Below are positions 23,631-34,849 of a stretch of DNA of 64,000 nt, piece after piece. Position numbers and translations under genes: made by a program. The notes under the pieces were generated by a model, which worked only from the letters and a program-made list of their open reading frames with translations, was not told the DNA's origin and ran no database searches. How positions within the stretch are numbered: the first letter of the stretch is position 1; every line of letters starts with the position of its first letter. Source of the stretch: Ailurus styani (Eukaryota; Chordata; Mammalia; Carnivora; Ailuridae); the NCBI GenBank assembly GCA_002007465.1, contig LNAC01000336.1, positions 446,447 through 510,446 of the forward strand, read 5' to 3'.

Positions 23631-23805
23631 TTTTTAAAAGATTTTATTTATTCATCTGAGAGAGAAAGAGAACATGGGTGGGAGAAGGGGCAGGGGGAGA
23701 AGCAGATTTCCCACTGAGCAGGGAGCCAAATGTGGGGCTAATGCCAGGAACCTGGGATCATGACCTGAGTTATAGGCAGATGTGACTAAGCTACCCAGGC
23801 ACCCC
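23631..23805 (-). mobile_element. Older Can-SINE copy
   Basis: The T-rich tail with 'aaaagattttatttattcat' is at the left and the head 'gctacccaggcacccc' at the right. The head is eroded ('gatgtgactaagc'). A probable 9-bp duplication with one mismatch is TGAACGAAT (23622-23630) / TGAATGAAT (23806-23814). Confidence 0.9.
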
Positions 23806-24325
23806 TGAATGAATCTTTATCCATACGTTGTTTTTTGAAAACTCCTACAACTTTCATTTGAAAAATGAAAGCTTTCATTAGTTTATGACCAAGCTGAATT
23901 TCTAAATGTTGACACATTTCATTATAAGCTATCAAGAAGCCAGATTCATTAACATTGCCATTGATTTCATCAGAACAGTTTTTAAGTGTTGGACAGCTAT
24001 CCTGGTTCATGTTGTACATACAGATTTTCCAAAATAATAATTTTTATTTGAAAGTTTCATAATACTGTCATTTGTTTTCCTTGAAGTAATAAGCTCATTC
24101 ATTTGCTTTTGAGAAAATACCTAAGTCTGAATAACTATATTTTGTCAGTCAGTCATTATTGCAAGTAAAAAGTGATTTTTCTATGAACAGAGTGGCTAAT
24201 TTAGCATGCCACTGGATTCCCCAAATGCTTTTCCTGGAGATAACCATCTAACATCACTATGGGACAGAAGTACTTTATGTGCACCTACCATTTTTTCAAC
24301 AGAATATTAAAGACATATTTTCAAG

Positions 24326-24348
24326 GGTAGAAATGTAACATTTCTACC
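24326..24348. repeat. Perfect inverted repeat, 10-bp arms, 3-base loop
   Basis: GGTAGAAATG (24326-24335), loop TAA, then CATTTCTACC (24339-24348). It has no T run after it and no known context, so function is unknown. Confidence 0.9.
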
Positions 24349-24537
24349 AACTCACAAAAGACATTCTTAAATGAAACCGGCATATTTTTACTGCAAGTGT
24401 GTAGTGATCAAAAATAAATAAAAATTACTAATATAATCTGGTACCACCACACTGACTTATTTGAATGCAGTTTTATTAATTATAACTTCAGTACTGTCAG
24501 TGCAAATGTCAACACACTGAGAAAATGAAGAACTGAA

Positions 24538-24564
24538 AATACTAAAACAAACTGTTTTAGTATT
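24538..24564. repeat. Perfect inverted repeat, 12-bp arms, 3-base loop
   Basis: AATACTAAAACA (24538-24549), loop AAC, then TGTTTTAGTATT (24553-24564). It lies 20 bases left of a hAT-type terminus, so it may be an internal part of that relic. Confidence 0.92.
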
Positions 24565-24582
24565 ATTATAAAAAGAATTTTG

Positions 24583-24656
24583 ACATTAAGGATTCTCTGA
24601 ATAGGTGTTGGGGATCCCCCAGTGGTAATGTACCATGCTTTGAGAACCACTGATTT
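24583..24656 (-). mobile_element. hAT-type DNA transposon end (MER5-like)
   Basis: 'gctttgagaaccactg' at 24639-24654 is the reverse complement of the CAGTGGTTCTCAAA terminal repeat shared by many non-autonomous hAT elements. The preceding 'ggggatcccccagtgg' is consistent with a decayed MER5-type body. The other terminus was not found. Confidence 0.6.
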
Positions 24657-24663
24657 AAAGTTT

Positions 24664-24665
<2 letters not shown>

Positions 24666-24701
<36 letters not shown>

Positions 24702-24789
24702 AATGTATATGTGTGTATATATAATACATATATATGTATGTATATATATATACATACATATGTGTGTATATATATATATATATACATAC

Positions 24790-24832
<43 letters not shown>

Positions 24833-24838
24833 TATAGA
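24666..24838. repeat. (TG)n-(TA)n compound microsatellite with higher-order repeat
   Basis: About 16 TG units are followed by variable TA runs separated by TACATACATATGTGTG blocks that recur at about 24751-24767 and 24782-24798. The whole is alternating purine and pyrimidine, and locally palindromic. The long open frames across it on both strands (Tyr/Ile/His runs) are artefacts of the repeat. Confidence 0.95.
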
Positions 24839-27790
24839 GAGAGACCAATGCCACTGCTTTGATCAAAATATATTTTCCATAGCAACAGCAGTGCCAGAAA
24901 TTTTATACTCTCAGAAAATAATTATCTCCTCCTCTTAAACCCAGGAATGCTATTTATATGGTTTCCAAGTAGCAGGAGTTCCCTAGTGTTTGCTTTCTAT
25001 TCAACAACTGTTAATCACCTGAGCTACCAACTCAGTTAAGATCAAGCACAGACTCACAAATTGACGAGTAGCTAATGACTATTATTATCTTGACTGTAAC
25101 CCACTCTTCTGTGAAATCACTTTGATTCTCAACTATCAAATCACCACCACAAAGCCCTTCATCTCAGTTTTGGAAATACATAGGGTTGTGTATTATAAAT
25201 ACATTTTTAAAAGCACTTTTTTTTTTCATCTTTCCTCTCAAGATTATTTATTTATGAAGGATGGCACTCTTTTGCACAACACCAGGCAGCTTTCAAAAGA
25301 GAAGCAGAACAGCAGAAAAAGGAAATGAGAAGAACAATATAATGAAGAGTGAACATATATCTACCTGGTAGTTGATAGTAATTCCAAATACCTATGCAAA
25401 GATAAATAAAAATATTTTAGGAGTGGAGATTGGAGGACTACATATGTGAGTGAAAGGGGTGCTTGTTTTTGTGTTTAAAATGAAAAAACAAACAAAAGTG
25501 AAACCCCAATGCTCAATAATCTCAGCACCTTGGGAAAATAGCTTATTGTGTCACTACCTAAAGTAGCCTGATGAGGTAGTTCTAAAGATTCCTCATTTTA
25601 TTGTGCATGAGCTGTCAGCTTGATAATGACCATAACAAAGGCAGTATTTCCTGAGATGAGAAGGAAAGAAATAGACTCATTTGTCAGGTAGTTCAGAAGA
25701 CTGCATGGAGTGTTTAACATATATGACCTGACATGAGTCCTCCCTCGAGTCCCCAGATAAGATGTTTCTTCACTCCCTGCATGTTCTTGCTTGGAGGATT
25801 ATAGTTTAAAAAAAACGAAAAATAATCAGGAAAACTCTCTCAGTCTTCAGTGTCTTATTGGGAATTTATCCATTGCCTTGTCCTACATATTTTTGTGTGT
25901 TTTAGGATTGAACACGTTGTTTCTCTTTTTTAATGAAATGTTTTTCTATTTCCTTTGAGATTCCAAGACAGCTGTCATGTGTCACATGAATTAGGCTGAT
26001 AGGGCTCCAAAGGTTTATTGGGTTTATGAGCCATAATATTGAGATATTTAACATTTTCTATTAAAATGTAATTCTGCTTATCACACTAGAAGATAGTTAA
26101 AAGGGTGAAAACCTGAACTGAAAGGGAGAAAAATCTGAACCCCAGATTAAATTCTTGTTAGTAATAGGACATATAAAAATTGCCTTATTAATGTCAGCTT
26201 TTATTCAAAGGTCTAATTCTACTCTTTCTGCCTTCCTATGTGAAACTGTAGTAAAAGTCATGTTTTGTTAACCATATTTCCTCCTCCAAAGTAATAACTG
26301 ATTATTGAGCATTCTTTTCCAAACAACATGGGAAGTTTGGGAAACTCTCCTTCTGCAGGAGCATCCTTAGTATAAATTAGAGCCCTCAAAAAGCATATGT
26401 GTTTTAACATTATGCTTTCATTGGTTTCCAACTCCTCATAAGAATGGTTTGAATTGACTTTAGTAGTAAGCCAACCTGATGTACTCTTAAGTGGTTCCTT
26501 TAAATGCATAGGTTACAGGAGGGGGCAGCTACTTATTAAATAAAAAGTTCACCCCTTGAGTTTAATTTTATCTGTAAAATGATCCTAATCAAATTTTCTA
26601 AGTACTTTTCTCCATGCTTCCCAAGATCGATTCTCCATTTAAACTGAACTATTTTACTTCTTGGCCCCTTGGACAGGACATGGGCATTTTTAACCAATTC
26701 CTATAAACTGCACATATCATTCCTCTCTGTCTAGAAGCTTACTCCCTCATTTAAAACTACCACCAAGCCCATCCTAGCTTCTTAAAAACCAGTCATCTTT
26801 CTTATCTGGACTCTTCTTATTTAAGGGCATGGTCTTACCTAGAGAATGGAAGGATTTCAACATAATGATGCTAAATAAGGTCTTGAAACTGAATGAGATC
26901 ACAAAGCAATTCCCAAAGGAAAAACAACTAAGAAGAATCAGACAGGAAATCCAAGGTGCAAAATAAAAATTAAAAAAAAAAAAATCAAGCAAAAGACAGT
27001 ATTTCATGGAGAAGAAAGTTGATCTACTCTGTCAAATACTGATAAATCATGAGTCATTTTACTCTCATATTATTCTTTTTATTAAGTGTTAGAGGGAGAT
27101 GAAGATGGGGATTAACTAAAAATTTTCTTGATTTTTTTTTTTAATTTTTTTTCTTTTCACATTTTTTCCTAGGCCAGCCTGAGAACTTTTGGGAACTTTG
27201 ATGACCTTCTCTCATCTCTAAGCATCTTTATATTTCCCATTAGCACCCCACAATGAGCAACTTTTTCTAATACATCTATTTTCTGTGCTACCAAGTTTAG
27301 CACTTAACTAGTGTACAAGAAAGAATACAGTAATTTCATAAACCTGTATTTTATTTACCCCCAAGAAGGCCAGGCCCTCCTCCTCCTTCCACAGCAGGGA
27401 GCTCAGTCAGACATTACCATCAGACACAGTAAGACACAGTAAGAACCAAGTGTAAGGAGTAGAATGTACTAGTCTGGGCTCTAACATGGACTTGGTACTA
27501 TCAGTCAAGTTACTTGTCTTTTTAATCACTGGAGTCTTCATTTAATCACTGGAGTCAAATATCTACCTGGGCCACATCAAGTAAGTCATTTATATTATTT
27601 ACACATTGAATAGTATAAATCATTGAATAATTTATTATATGAAAATAATGGGTTAGCTAGTTAACTAGTCAGTTTTGTATTAGTTACAATGCTTGCTTCT
27701 ACATTATTCTTCCAAAATTCTTCTAAAAATTCTCTGGGTTAGGAGGGTTAGAAATACATGTAGCAAGGGTTGGCTTTTCTTTTTAATGTT
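24839..27790. other. No gene seen
   Basis: No repeat family was recognised with confidence. An A-rich patch lies at 26970-26983 and a T-rich patch at 27128-27168. Direct repeats occur at 27425-27444 (AGACACAGTA twice) and 27521-27560. Short frames such as 26258-26509 on the minus strand match nothing I know. Confidence 0.5.
27521..27560. repeat. 20-bp tandem duplication
   Basis: TTTAATCACTGGAGTC at 27521-27536 recurs at 27541-27556, giving a period of 20. The last four bases of each unit differ. Confidence 0.9.
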
Positions 27791-27805
27791 AAAGTAGATA
27801 GGTCT

Positions 27806-27984
27806 AACTGAGGGTTACTGGGGGATGGGAGGGTAGGGATAGGGTGGATGGGTAATGGACATTGGGGAGGGTTTGTGCTTTGGTGAATGCTGTGAAAGAT
27901 GTAAGCCTGATGATTCACAGACCTGTACCCCTTGGGCAAAGAATAAAAAAATTAAAAATAAAAAATATATACATACTAAAAAAA
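27806..27984 (+). mobile_element. Very short 5'-truncated L1 (3' UTR only) with 15-bp target duplication
   Basis: Starts 'aactgagggttactggggg' and follows the 3' UTR of the left-edge L1 to 'acctgtacccc', then an A-rich tail with a non-pure segment ('ataaaaaatatatacatac'). The flanking duplication AAAGTAGATAGGTCT is perfect at 27791-27805 and 27985-27999. Only about 140 bp of L1 body was copied. Confidence 0.95.
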
Positions 27985-27999
27985 AAAGTAGATAGGTCT

Positions 28000-30097
28000 T
28001 AGGGACACAGGTTATATCTTTGATTTCTACTTTTGATTTTAAAAATAGCTCACATGGACATCTCAGTGCAATCAGCTAAAATAAATTCCAAATCCAATAA
28101 AGGCAATGGAATTGTTGTGTGGTACACTTTTATTATAGGAGACACTTCATATTGTACAGTAAAAGCTGATTCGTATCATGCCGTTTATCAAAAGAGGAAT
28201 GAAAAATCTTCAAGTCCTGCCTTGCTAACTGGGAAGGATGCAATTTTTCTTTCAACATTATGAGAAATAATACATAATAAAAATGATAAAAATAACTGTC
28301 AAGTAAGTTGACACTGGTGAGAAGCATATACTGTTTACCTATAGCATCTTCCACAGAAAAATCTTGAGTATGTCAAAGGCTGTAGAAAAATTGTCTTGAA
28401 CATTTAAATTGTTTTCCCTGCCTCCTTGAAACTAAGGGGAGGGACAGGCAAGAGTGCCTCCTAATCACAGTGAGCTGGGTGTTAGGTCCAAGGGCTTATG
28501 GGAGTTTTCTCACTGGGTTCTTTCATTAGGCATCTGTATAAGGTGGACACTATTATCCTGGGTTTCAAAAAAAAAATTCATATAGTATGTGACAGGATTT
28601 AAATATAGTTCTAAAAGATGTTCATCTTTTTTTTAAACCTTGGAATGTTATTGTTTCAATATTTTTTTTCCTTTCACATAAGACCTTCATCCAACCTCCT
28701 CTAAAGTGAACTCATCATAGTTCTTCGGAATCTGCTCCTCTTCCTGTTTCCTTAGTCAACAGGACTAGTATCCTTTGTGTCTCTAAAATCCTCTCTAACA
28801 ACTTTCCCTCATATGTATATCCCTCATATGTATATTCATCTTCTAGAGTTCAGTTATGAGAACTGCAATGTAAGGTCAAAATGGAATGCAAAGATTATTT
28901 GGCACCTGCCTTGTACAGGATTCAGCTATGGTTCCTGCCTCCTTAAGTAAAGAGAGGAATTAGCGTGGAGCCTCAGAATAATGGAATAAGTAGACTTTTG
29001 GCGACAGCATCACAAATAAGTTAAAATCCCATTTCCTTCTGCACTCATCTCCTGCCTAATGTTAGATACCCTCAAATTCCTATTTGCCCATTTGTAATGA
29101 GAACTAACAGAACCTTATAGGTTACTGAGAAATTTAAGGAACATAAACACATGTTCTACAGAGAACATCTATACGTTATGTTCTCAGTACCTATTAATCT
29201 CCTTCTCTGCTCATTTGCTTACTTTGTAGCCATGTAGAAGAAATGGAAAGGATAGGAAACCAGGCACATAATCTAAAAAGGCAGTCAAGATCTCAAGGAG
29301 GGGTCACTTAGAAAGTTAGAAAACTTCACAGTTGGGGATTACAGTACTGAGAAGATAGAGAAGATGGATTTACTTTAGTGGTGTCATTATCTTTTCTTCA
29401 CTCAAAAGCCAGGATGAGAACACACTTCTGTGTGAAATTCTGGAATCATAACCAAAATTTCATCTCTTTCTCACAAGGTTAAAAAAAAAATTACAAAAAC
29501 CCACAACTGAATAAGATTGAAGTATTATGGAGATTAGCTTACAGCTCTCTATTTTATTTTGTCACAAGTAATTAATTGGAAAAGTTGGGCATTTTATATA
29601 TTGTTTATTACGAATCATGAGGAAGAATTCTTATAACCCACCTCAGCACAGGAAGATCTTAGACAATCAAGACTTGGTTTTGACTCTGGCTCTGGGTCAC
29701 TATTTGGCTTTGAAAACAGGACTGCCCCAGAGGCTTAGAATACATTTGCCTCTTCAGCTGAGGTCCAAAAACATTGCCTTGCTATAAACTGGATTTATGT
29801 GGGAAGAATGCATTCGAAACAACATAGTTGTCACTAATGGGAAGAACTAAGGAATTTACTTATTTAAAAGACAAATTTAAATGTCTCAGAGAACACTAAA
29901 ATGACAAGGTATGATCCCCTAAATACAGTAGCCAAGTAATGGTAACTACGGTAGAATAGAAGTTAAAACCTGGGTTAAAATTCTGCCTTCATCATTTTGA
30001 CTAGGTATTTGATTTTACATAACTTAGGTACTGGATTCTCTGTTTACTTTCTTGCCCATCTTCTTTATTTCCTTTCGTGTCTGCATATTCTGTTATT
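28000..30097. other. No gene seen
   Basis: Mostly unassigned sequence. A 15-bp perfect tandem duplication (CCCTCATATGTATAT) lies at 28806-28835. The overlapping open frames at 28033-28354 on both strands resemble no family. Weak MIR-like wording around 28505-28560 is not called. Confidence 0.5.
28806..28835. repeat. 15-bp perfect tandem duplication
   Basis: CCCTCATATGTATAT occurs twice back to back (28806-28820 and 28821-28835). Confidence 0.95.
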
Positions 30098-30110
30098 CTA
30101 GATAATAATT

Positions 30111-30310
30111 TTTTTTAAGATTTTATTTATTTATTATTTGACAGAGAGAGAGAGAGAAAGCACAAGTAAGCACAGTGGCAGGCCGAGGGAGAAAGAGAAC
30201 CAGGATCTCTGCTGAGCAGGAAGCCTGATCCAGGCTCGATCCCAGAACCCTGGAATCATGACCTGAGCCGAAGGCAGCCGCTTAACCAACTGAGCCACCC
30301 AGGCACCCCA
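30111..30310 (-). mobile_element. Can-SINE, older, with imperfect target duplication
   Basis: The T-rich tail with 'aagattttatttatttatt' is at the left and the head 'ctgagccacccaggcacccc' at the right. The head reads '..gcagccgcttaaccaact', the wider carnivore variant. The duplication CTAGATAATAATT / CTAGATCATCATT (30098-30110 and 30311-30323) has two mismatches. Confidence 0.92.
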
Positions 30311-30323
30311 CTAGATCATCATT

Positions 30324-32161
30324 CTTAACTTCCATAACGATATGTAGACTCTTATACAGTTCCATGGCATATATGATTTTAATGATCTGATCTTTGGAGC
30401 CATTACCCCTACAGAACTTTAGCCTATGTTTCATTCGGCATCTGTATTTGAGATTGCTGTTCTGTTTTCAATCATTATTAATCATCATTAACTACCCTCA
30501 GGTGTGAAGAACCATTCCGAATTCAGAAAGCCCTAAATAACTGCCTCAAGAAATTTCCCTTTGGATTCATTATTATTAATTCTGAAGGAAACAAAACAAC
30601 CTAGGATTTGTGAACCTCATATTACAGAAAATTTTACTCTACAGTCATAATGAAGTTAAAACTGAAATCACTTTCAGGAAACAATAGTTCCTTTCTTATT
30701 TTTTAAGCAGTGAGATTATCTACAGTTGATGAAAACTAATTTGCTTTAATTCAATTTCCAATAGTTTAATATTGGCTTTCCCTCCTAATAAAATCTATTG
30801 AGCCAAAATTAAGTATTACAAAAATAAATAGAATAGAGCATATAACCAATAGATATTAAATTGGAAAGATAATTACAAATCTTCAATCAGACTGTCCCAT
30901 CTAATGAGGCTATAGGAAAGACAACTTGTTAAAGGACATTAAATTGTGCTTTATGTTCAATTCTGACCTACTCTCTCCCTAACCCCTTTCCCCTACTATT
31001 GGCACCTAGCCAATTAATGGCTGTACTTCTTGTTGAAAATTGGGTTACCACAGATTTCCAGACAACTGCTTCAGAAAAGGGTTTTGTCTTTCTTCACAAA
31101 GGCTTAATTGGAAACCTCCTGTCCCTCTGTTGGAGAAAGGCTAGTGATAACTCAGATGCAGATGGAGCCATAAAGAACCCTCCCCTCAGGATCTCACCAT
31201 GCTGGAAAGGGGATTTTCACAGGTCTTTAATCATGATCAACCCAAGGAAAAGCACCCAATCTTACTGCATAAAATGTTTATTTTAGTTTTAGTGTTTGTA
31301 ATTACTTGTTATCCTCCATTTCTGTCACACTGTCAACATATTAACTTCAGCAGTGATCAGGAGGGAATTAAGTATTCTGAAAAATAAATAAACAGGGTAA
31401 CTCTGTCAGGCCTTCAGATGTTGGAGAAATAAGAATACAGTGAATCACATGAAATTCTACCTCCTTGTGCTCCCTGCCCCTAGTGAGGTTGTGACAATGG
31501 ATTCAAAGTTTGTTTTCTTTTTGTGAAATTCCAATGTAAGTAGGTCTTAAGGTGTAACAGCAGAGTAAGATTATAGACTTTCCTGGAAATGGACCTGAGA
31601 GATAACCTAGTCCCACCCTTTATCCAAAACCCAATTTCTCACTCCTGGATTTCTCATTAAATACTCATCTTTCATATCCATTCAAACACCAAGATAAATG
31701 TGTAAAAATACATGGAATTCACTTGTTCATTTTCACTGCCATTACTACAGCTCAAACTAACACTGTTCCCTGATTAAACTACTATGATATCCTCCGGTTA
31801 TTACTTCCTTATTCTCAGCCTCACTTGCCTATTTTCCTCTCAGTGACTGGAATGATCTCTTGAAACCAATACATGTCACTTCTCTTCTTGGATGATTACT
31901 TCATGTTAAAATAAAGACTAACATCTCACAGAACCCTTCTGGATTCTGCATAACCTTCTGGTCCCATCTAAGAGTACCCCTCCCCATGATGACACTTCTC
32001 CATCAGTACTGACTTTCTTTTTGCTTCTTATCTGCAATGATCAACTTTTTGTCTTCTGTTTTTTGCTTCCTCTGCCTCTTCATTTGGCAGGCTTCTCAGC
32101 TAGAACCATCGCCTCCATACAGAGCAGGCTTCCCAGAGTCTCTCAGACTACTCTAATTCTC
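30324..32161. other. No gene seen; possible ancient repeat near 31720-32030
   Basis: Sequence at 31720-32030 ('actgccattactacagctc', 'tggatgattacttcatg', 'ttctggtcccatctaag') resembles a decayed pan-mammalian repeat, but I cannot name it securely. The open frame at 30999-31286 resembles no family. The rest is unassigned. Confidence 0.4.
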
Positions 32162-32238
32162 CCACTGATGAGGGAGCAGAAGGCTAGCTGAAGAGAAAGC
32201 ATAAACTGACATCCTGCAACCTCCCCCCCCCCCCCCCC

Positions 32239-32724
32239 TCCCCGACACACATACTCCTGGGTGGGATATGTGTGATGCTCTTCCAGGAAGTTCCTGACTT
32301 TCTTAATGTTCTTGTTTTACCAGAGGGAAAAACAACCTTAACTTGACAATGGCAAGGCCTCCAGTATCTTGTAGGTCCTCTTTAGCATATGAGAGTTCTT
32401 TTGAGGATGTCCCTTTTTCCTTCCTTCCCCCAACCCCATAATATATACTCAGTTGCTCCTCATAATCCCAATGCAGNCCCCGCCCCTCCCCGACACACAT
32501 ACTCCTGGGTGGGATATGTGTGATGCTCTTCCAGGAAGTTCCTGACTTTCTTAATGTTCTTGTTTTACCAGAGGGAAAAACAACCTTAACTTGACAATGG
32601 CAAGGCCTCCAGTATCTTGTAGGTCCTCTTTAGCATATGAGAGTTCTTTTGAGGATGTCCCTTTTTCCTTCCTTCCCCCAACCCCATAATATATACTCAG
32701 TTGCTCCTCATAATCCCAATGCAG
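32239..32724. repeat. Exact 238-bp direct repeat around a single N (probable assembly artefact)
   Basis: 32239-32476 and 32487-32724 are identical by eye with a period of 248. The join holds one N at 32477 and the C-rich 'ccccgcccc'. The left copy is preceded by about 16 C (32223-32238). Identity over the whole length, a one-base gap symbol and a poly-C hard stop together suggest a mis-joined contig end, not a biological duplication. Confidence 0.85.
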
Positions 32725-32758
32725 CTCCTTCTGCCCTCGAGTCCTGTCCATGTGCTTT

Positions 32759-32764
32759 AATAAA
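32759..32764 (+). promoter_or_regulatory. LTR polyadenylation signal AATAAA
   Basis: It lies about 70 bases after the TATA-like stretch at 32687-32695, the spacing seen when the signal falls within R of a gammaretroviral LTR. Confidence 0.6.
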
Positions 32765-32954
32765 ACCACCTTTTTGCACCAAAGATGTCTGAAGTCTCAG
32801 AATTCTTTCTTGGGCCATCAGCTCAGGACTTCACCCTACCAAACCTCACCTATATTCCAAAAGCACATCACCACTACAAGTTATTATAGATCCTGAAGTT
32901 GTGTTTCATTGAGTTGATCGTAATTGAAATTTAGGCATCTGCATATAGGTTTTA

Positions 32955-33110
32955 TATCTACCCTCCTCAGCTAGGCTATAGGCTCCATGAAGTAAGGAAT
33001 GTTCCTATGTCGGTCTCCATTTCATCCTTGGCATTTTAAAAAGCATCTGACATATTATCTGGCTCAATAAGCATTGGTTAATCAAAAAAGTAGCTGAATA
33101 AATGACATTC
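32955..33110 (+). repeat. L2 (LINE2) 3'-end relic
   Basis: 'ctataggctccatgaagtaaggaatg', read as the decayed 'taagctccttgagggcaggg', then 'gtctccatttcatccttggc', 'catctgacatattatctggc', 'tcaataagcattggttaatc' and 'gctgaataaatga' follow the L2 3' terminus in order on the plus strand. Confidence 0.65.
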
Positions 33111-34097
33111 ATTTAAAAATAGCATTTCCAACTACTCCTTTGTGAGATGGATCATCACACAAATGGCACAACAAATTCCATCCATTCTTAGTCTGCTTCC
33201 TGAGCTACACACAATTGGTCCTATATGGGTTTTGAGATAGTATATTTCCTTATGCACTTACTGCTATTTTTTTAGGATGACTTTTACTGTAACTTTATCC
33301 ACTTTACATAGTATTAGGTTTCAACTGCTAGCTGCTCTCCTCAGGATCTTGATTTCTACCTTACTTTAGGGATTTATATTTAAACCATTATTCACACTCA
33401 CTTTAACCTGCTTAAATTGCTCAGGGGTAAACTTCAGAGCTGAATCCTTAAGGTAATTGTCCTTTCTTTTGTTCTCAGGACACTGATTGGTTCTTCAACC
33501 TCCCTTACATTTTCCTCTTAGTTTTCCTTTCCCTCTGAACAGCTCCTGCTTTTTTGAATTAACAATCATATCCTCTACTCCATTCTATTAATTCTGCACA
33601 CATTCCCTTGGCCATTTCATCTTCTCCCGTAGGCTTCACTACCATCAATAATTGGTGACTGCCGTTCTTTATCTCTTTCTCAAATTCAGCTTCTGAGTTA
33701 CACTGGAGAAGCTTAAACAGCTATCTGAAAGTGTTTCTCAAGACAGTCTTTTGTTTAGTATGCAAAAATATTAATTGGATGCTAGTGCTAGTAGATATAG
33801 TTGCAGTTTGTTGAACAATGTACTCACAGCTTATGACACTGGACCTCTACTCAGTGTCACTTTGGACATCAGATTCAGAGAACTACAGGGCTTTGCCTAC
33901 AGTCCTGTCTGTAGCTTACATTATTTATCAGTCTATATTTTTTTTACATAAAAATGACTTATAAAGCAGACATGTAAATATTGTAAGAAAAGCAAACTGC
34001 AAAGATCAAATGAAAATATAGGAGATATAAGTATCAAGATTGGATAGAATTAAAAATAGGGTAAAAATTGAAAGCATGAATTTTAATTAGGATTATA

Positions 34098-34124
34098 ATT
34101 AGGATAAATGTTATTTATCCTAAT
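34098..34124. repeat. Perfect inverted repeat, 12-bp arms, 3-base loop
   Basis: ATTAGGATAAAT (34098-34109), loop GTT, ATTTATCCTAAT (34113-34124). A further partial direct copy, ATTAGGAT, stands at 34087-34094. Confidence 0.92.
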
Positions 34125-34849
34125 AGTCTTATACTTGGGTTCAAAAAATGATAAAAGATGCTTGAGATCTTATTTAAAAACCGGTTCATGCAGATTGAGA
34201 ACAATTTATTAGGCTGCATGCTCAATATGATAAACCAGGGGCATGGTGTAGTTACAAAAAGCAGATGCAATTTTAGGCTGAATATATCTAAAAATATATA
34301 TAAATATAAAAGTACAAAAAATAAGAAATTGAGCAATTGTATTGCTTTTGGCACAGGTCAGGAAACATCTGTGGTCTTGCCTGCAGTTTTGGGCATCATG
34401 TTTTGAGGAAAATATTTATTGAAGTATACACTAACATGGAAGACTGATGAGCAATAATGTCTAATATCATTTCCAGTTTGCACACTAACAAGATAAAAAT
34501 AGGAAACACTACTAAAAAGAGTAAAGGCTAAAAGGATGGAGGCTTTATTTCTTTGGTAAATCCTTCCTGGGACAGTATGTTTTATCATAAAGTAACTCTT
34601 TAAACTACATACAGGAATATTTGTTTCCCCTCGATTCATGGTTCAGAATGATTGTCCTGATAACTTGATATTGCAGATTACATAGATGCTTATATTCTCT
34701 CCCCTTTTCCCTTTATGTGGGTGTCTAAGAATCCCCAAACTATGTTGATGTCAGGCAATTTGAAAGCTTATGTCCTATCTACTTATGAAACAAAGCAAAA
34801 CAAACCTCTAACATTTCATTTTAAGTTTCTTTAAGTAGCAGTTAACTAT

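Larger units (their letters stand above)
23815..24582. other. No gene seen; two perfect short inverted repeats
   Basis: The DNA is AT-rich. The inverted repeats at 24326-24348 and 24538-24564 are listed separately. The open frame at 23786-24019 on the minus strand overlaps the SINE head and is not credible. Confidence 0.5.
32166..32870 (+). mobile_element. Solo LTR of a gammaretrovirus-like endogenous retrovirus
   Basis: Starts TGATGAGGGAGCAGAAGGC and ends CCAAAAGCACATCA, the TG...CA ends expected of an LTR. CCAC flanks both sides (32162-32165 and 32871-32874), a 4-bp duplication as gammaretroviral integrases make. Promoter-like 'taatatata' lies near 32687-32695 and the polyadenylation signal AATAAA at 32759-32764. 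It is followed by the R/U5-like wording 'ttgcaccaaagatgtctgaa' and 'gaattctttcttgggcca'. No gag, pol or env follows, so it is a solo LTR from recombination of a provirus. Its true length is probably about 457 bp, because 248 bp look like an assembly duplication. A second, gutted relative lies at 60060-60127. Confidence 0.75.

Noticed and set aside
24566..24938. Four overlapping frames rich in Tyr, Ile and His
   Set aside because: They are translations of the TG/TA microsatellite.
27806..27984. Possible processed pseudogene (A-rich tail and direct repeats)
   Set aside because: The body matches the 3' UTR of the L1 at the left edge.
31199..31387. Short coding exon candidate with an ATG-like start
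   Set aside because: No acceptor or donor pair fits, composition is not coding-like, and two frames overlap equally well.
32303..32769. Two minus-strand frames with identical C-terminal sequences, looking like a duplicated gene
   Set aside because: They come from the exact 238-bp repeat around an N inside an LTR, probably an assembly error.
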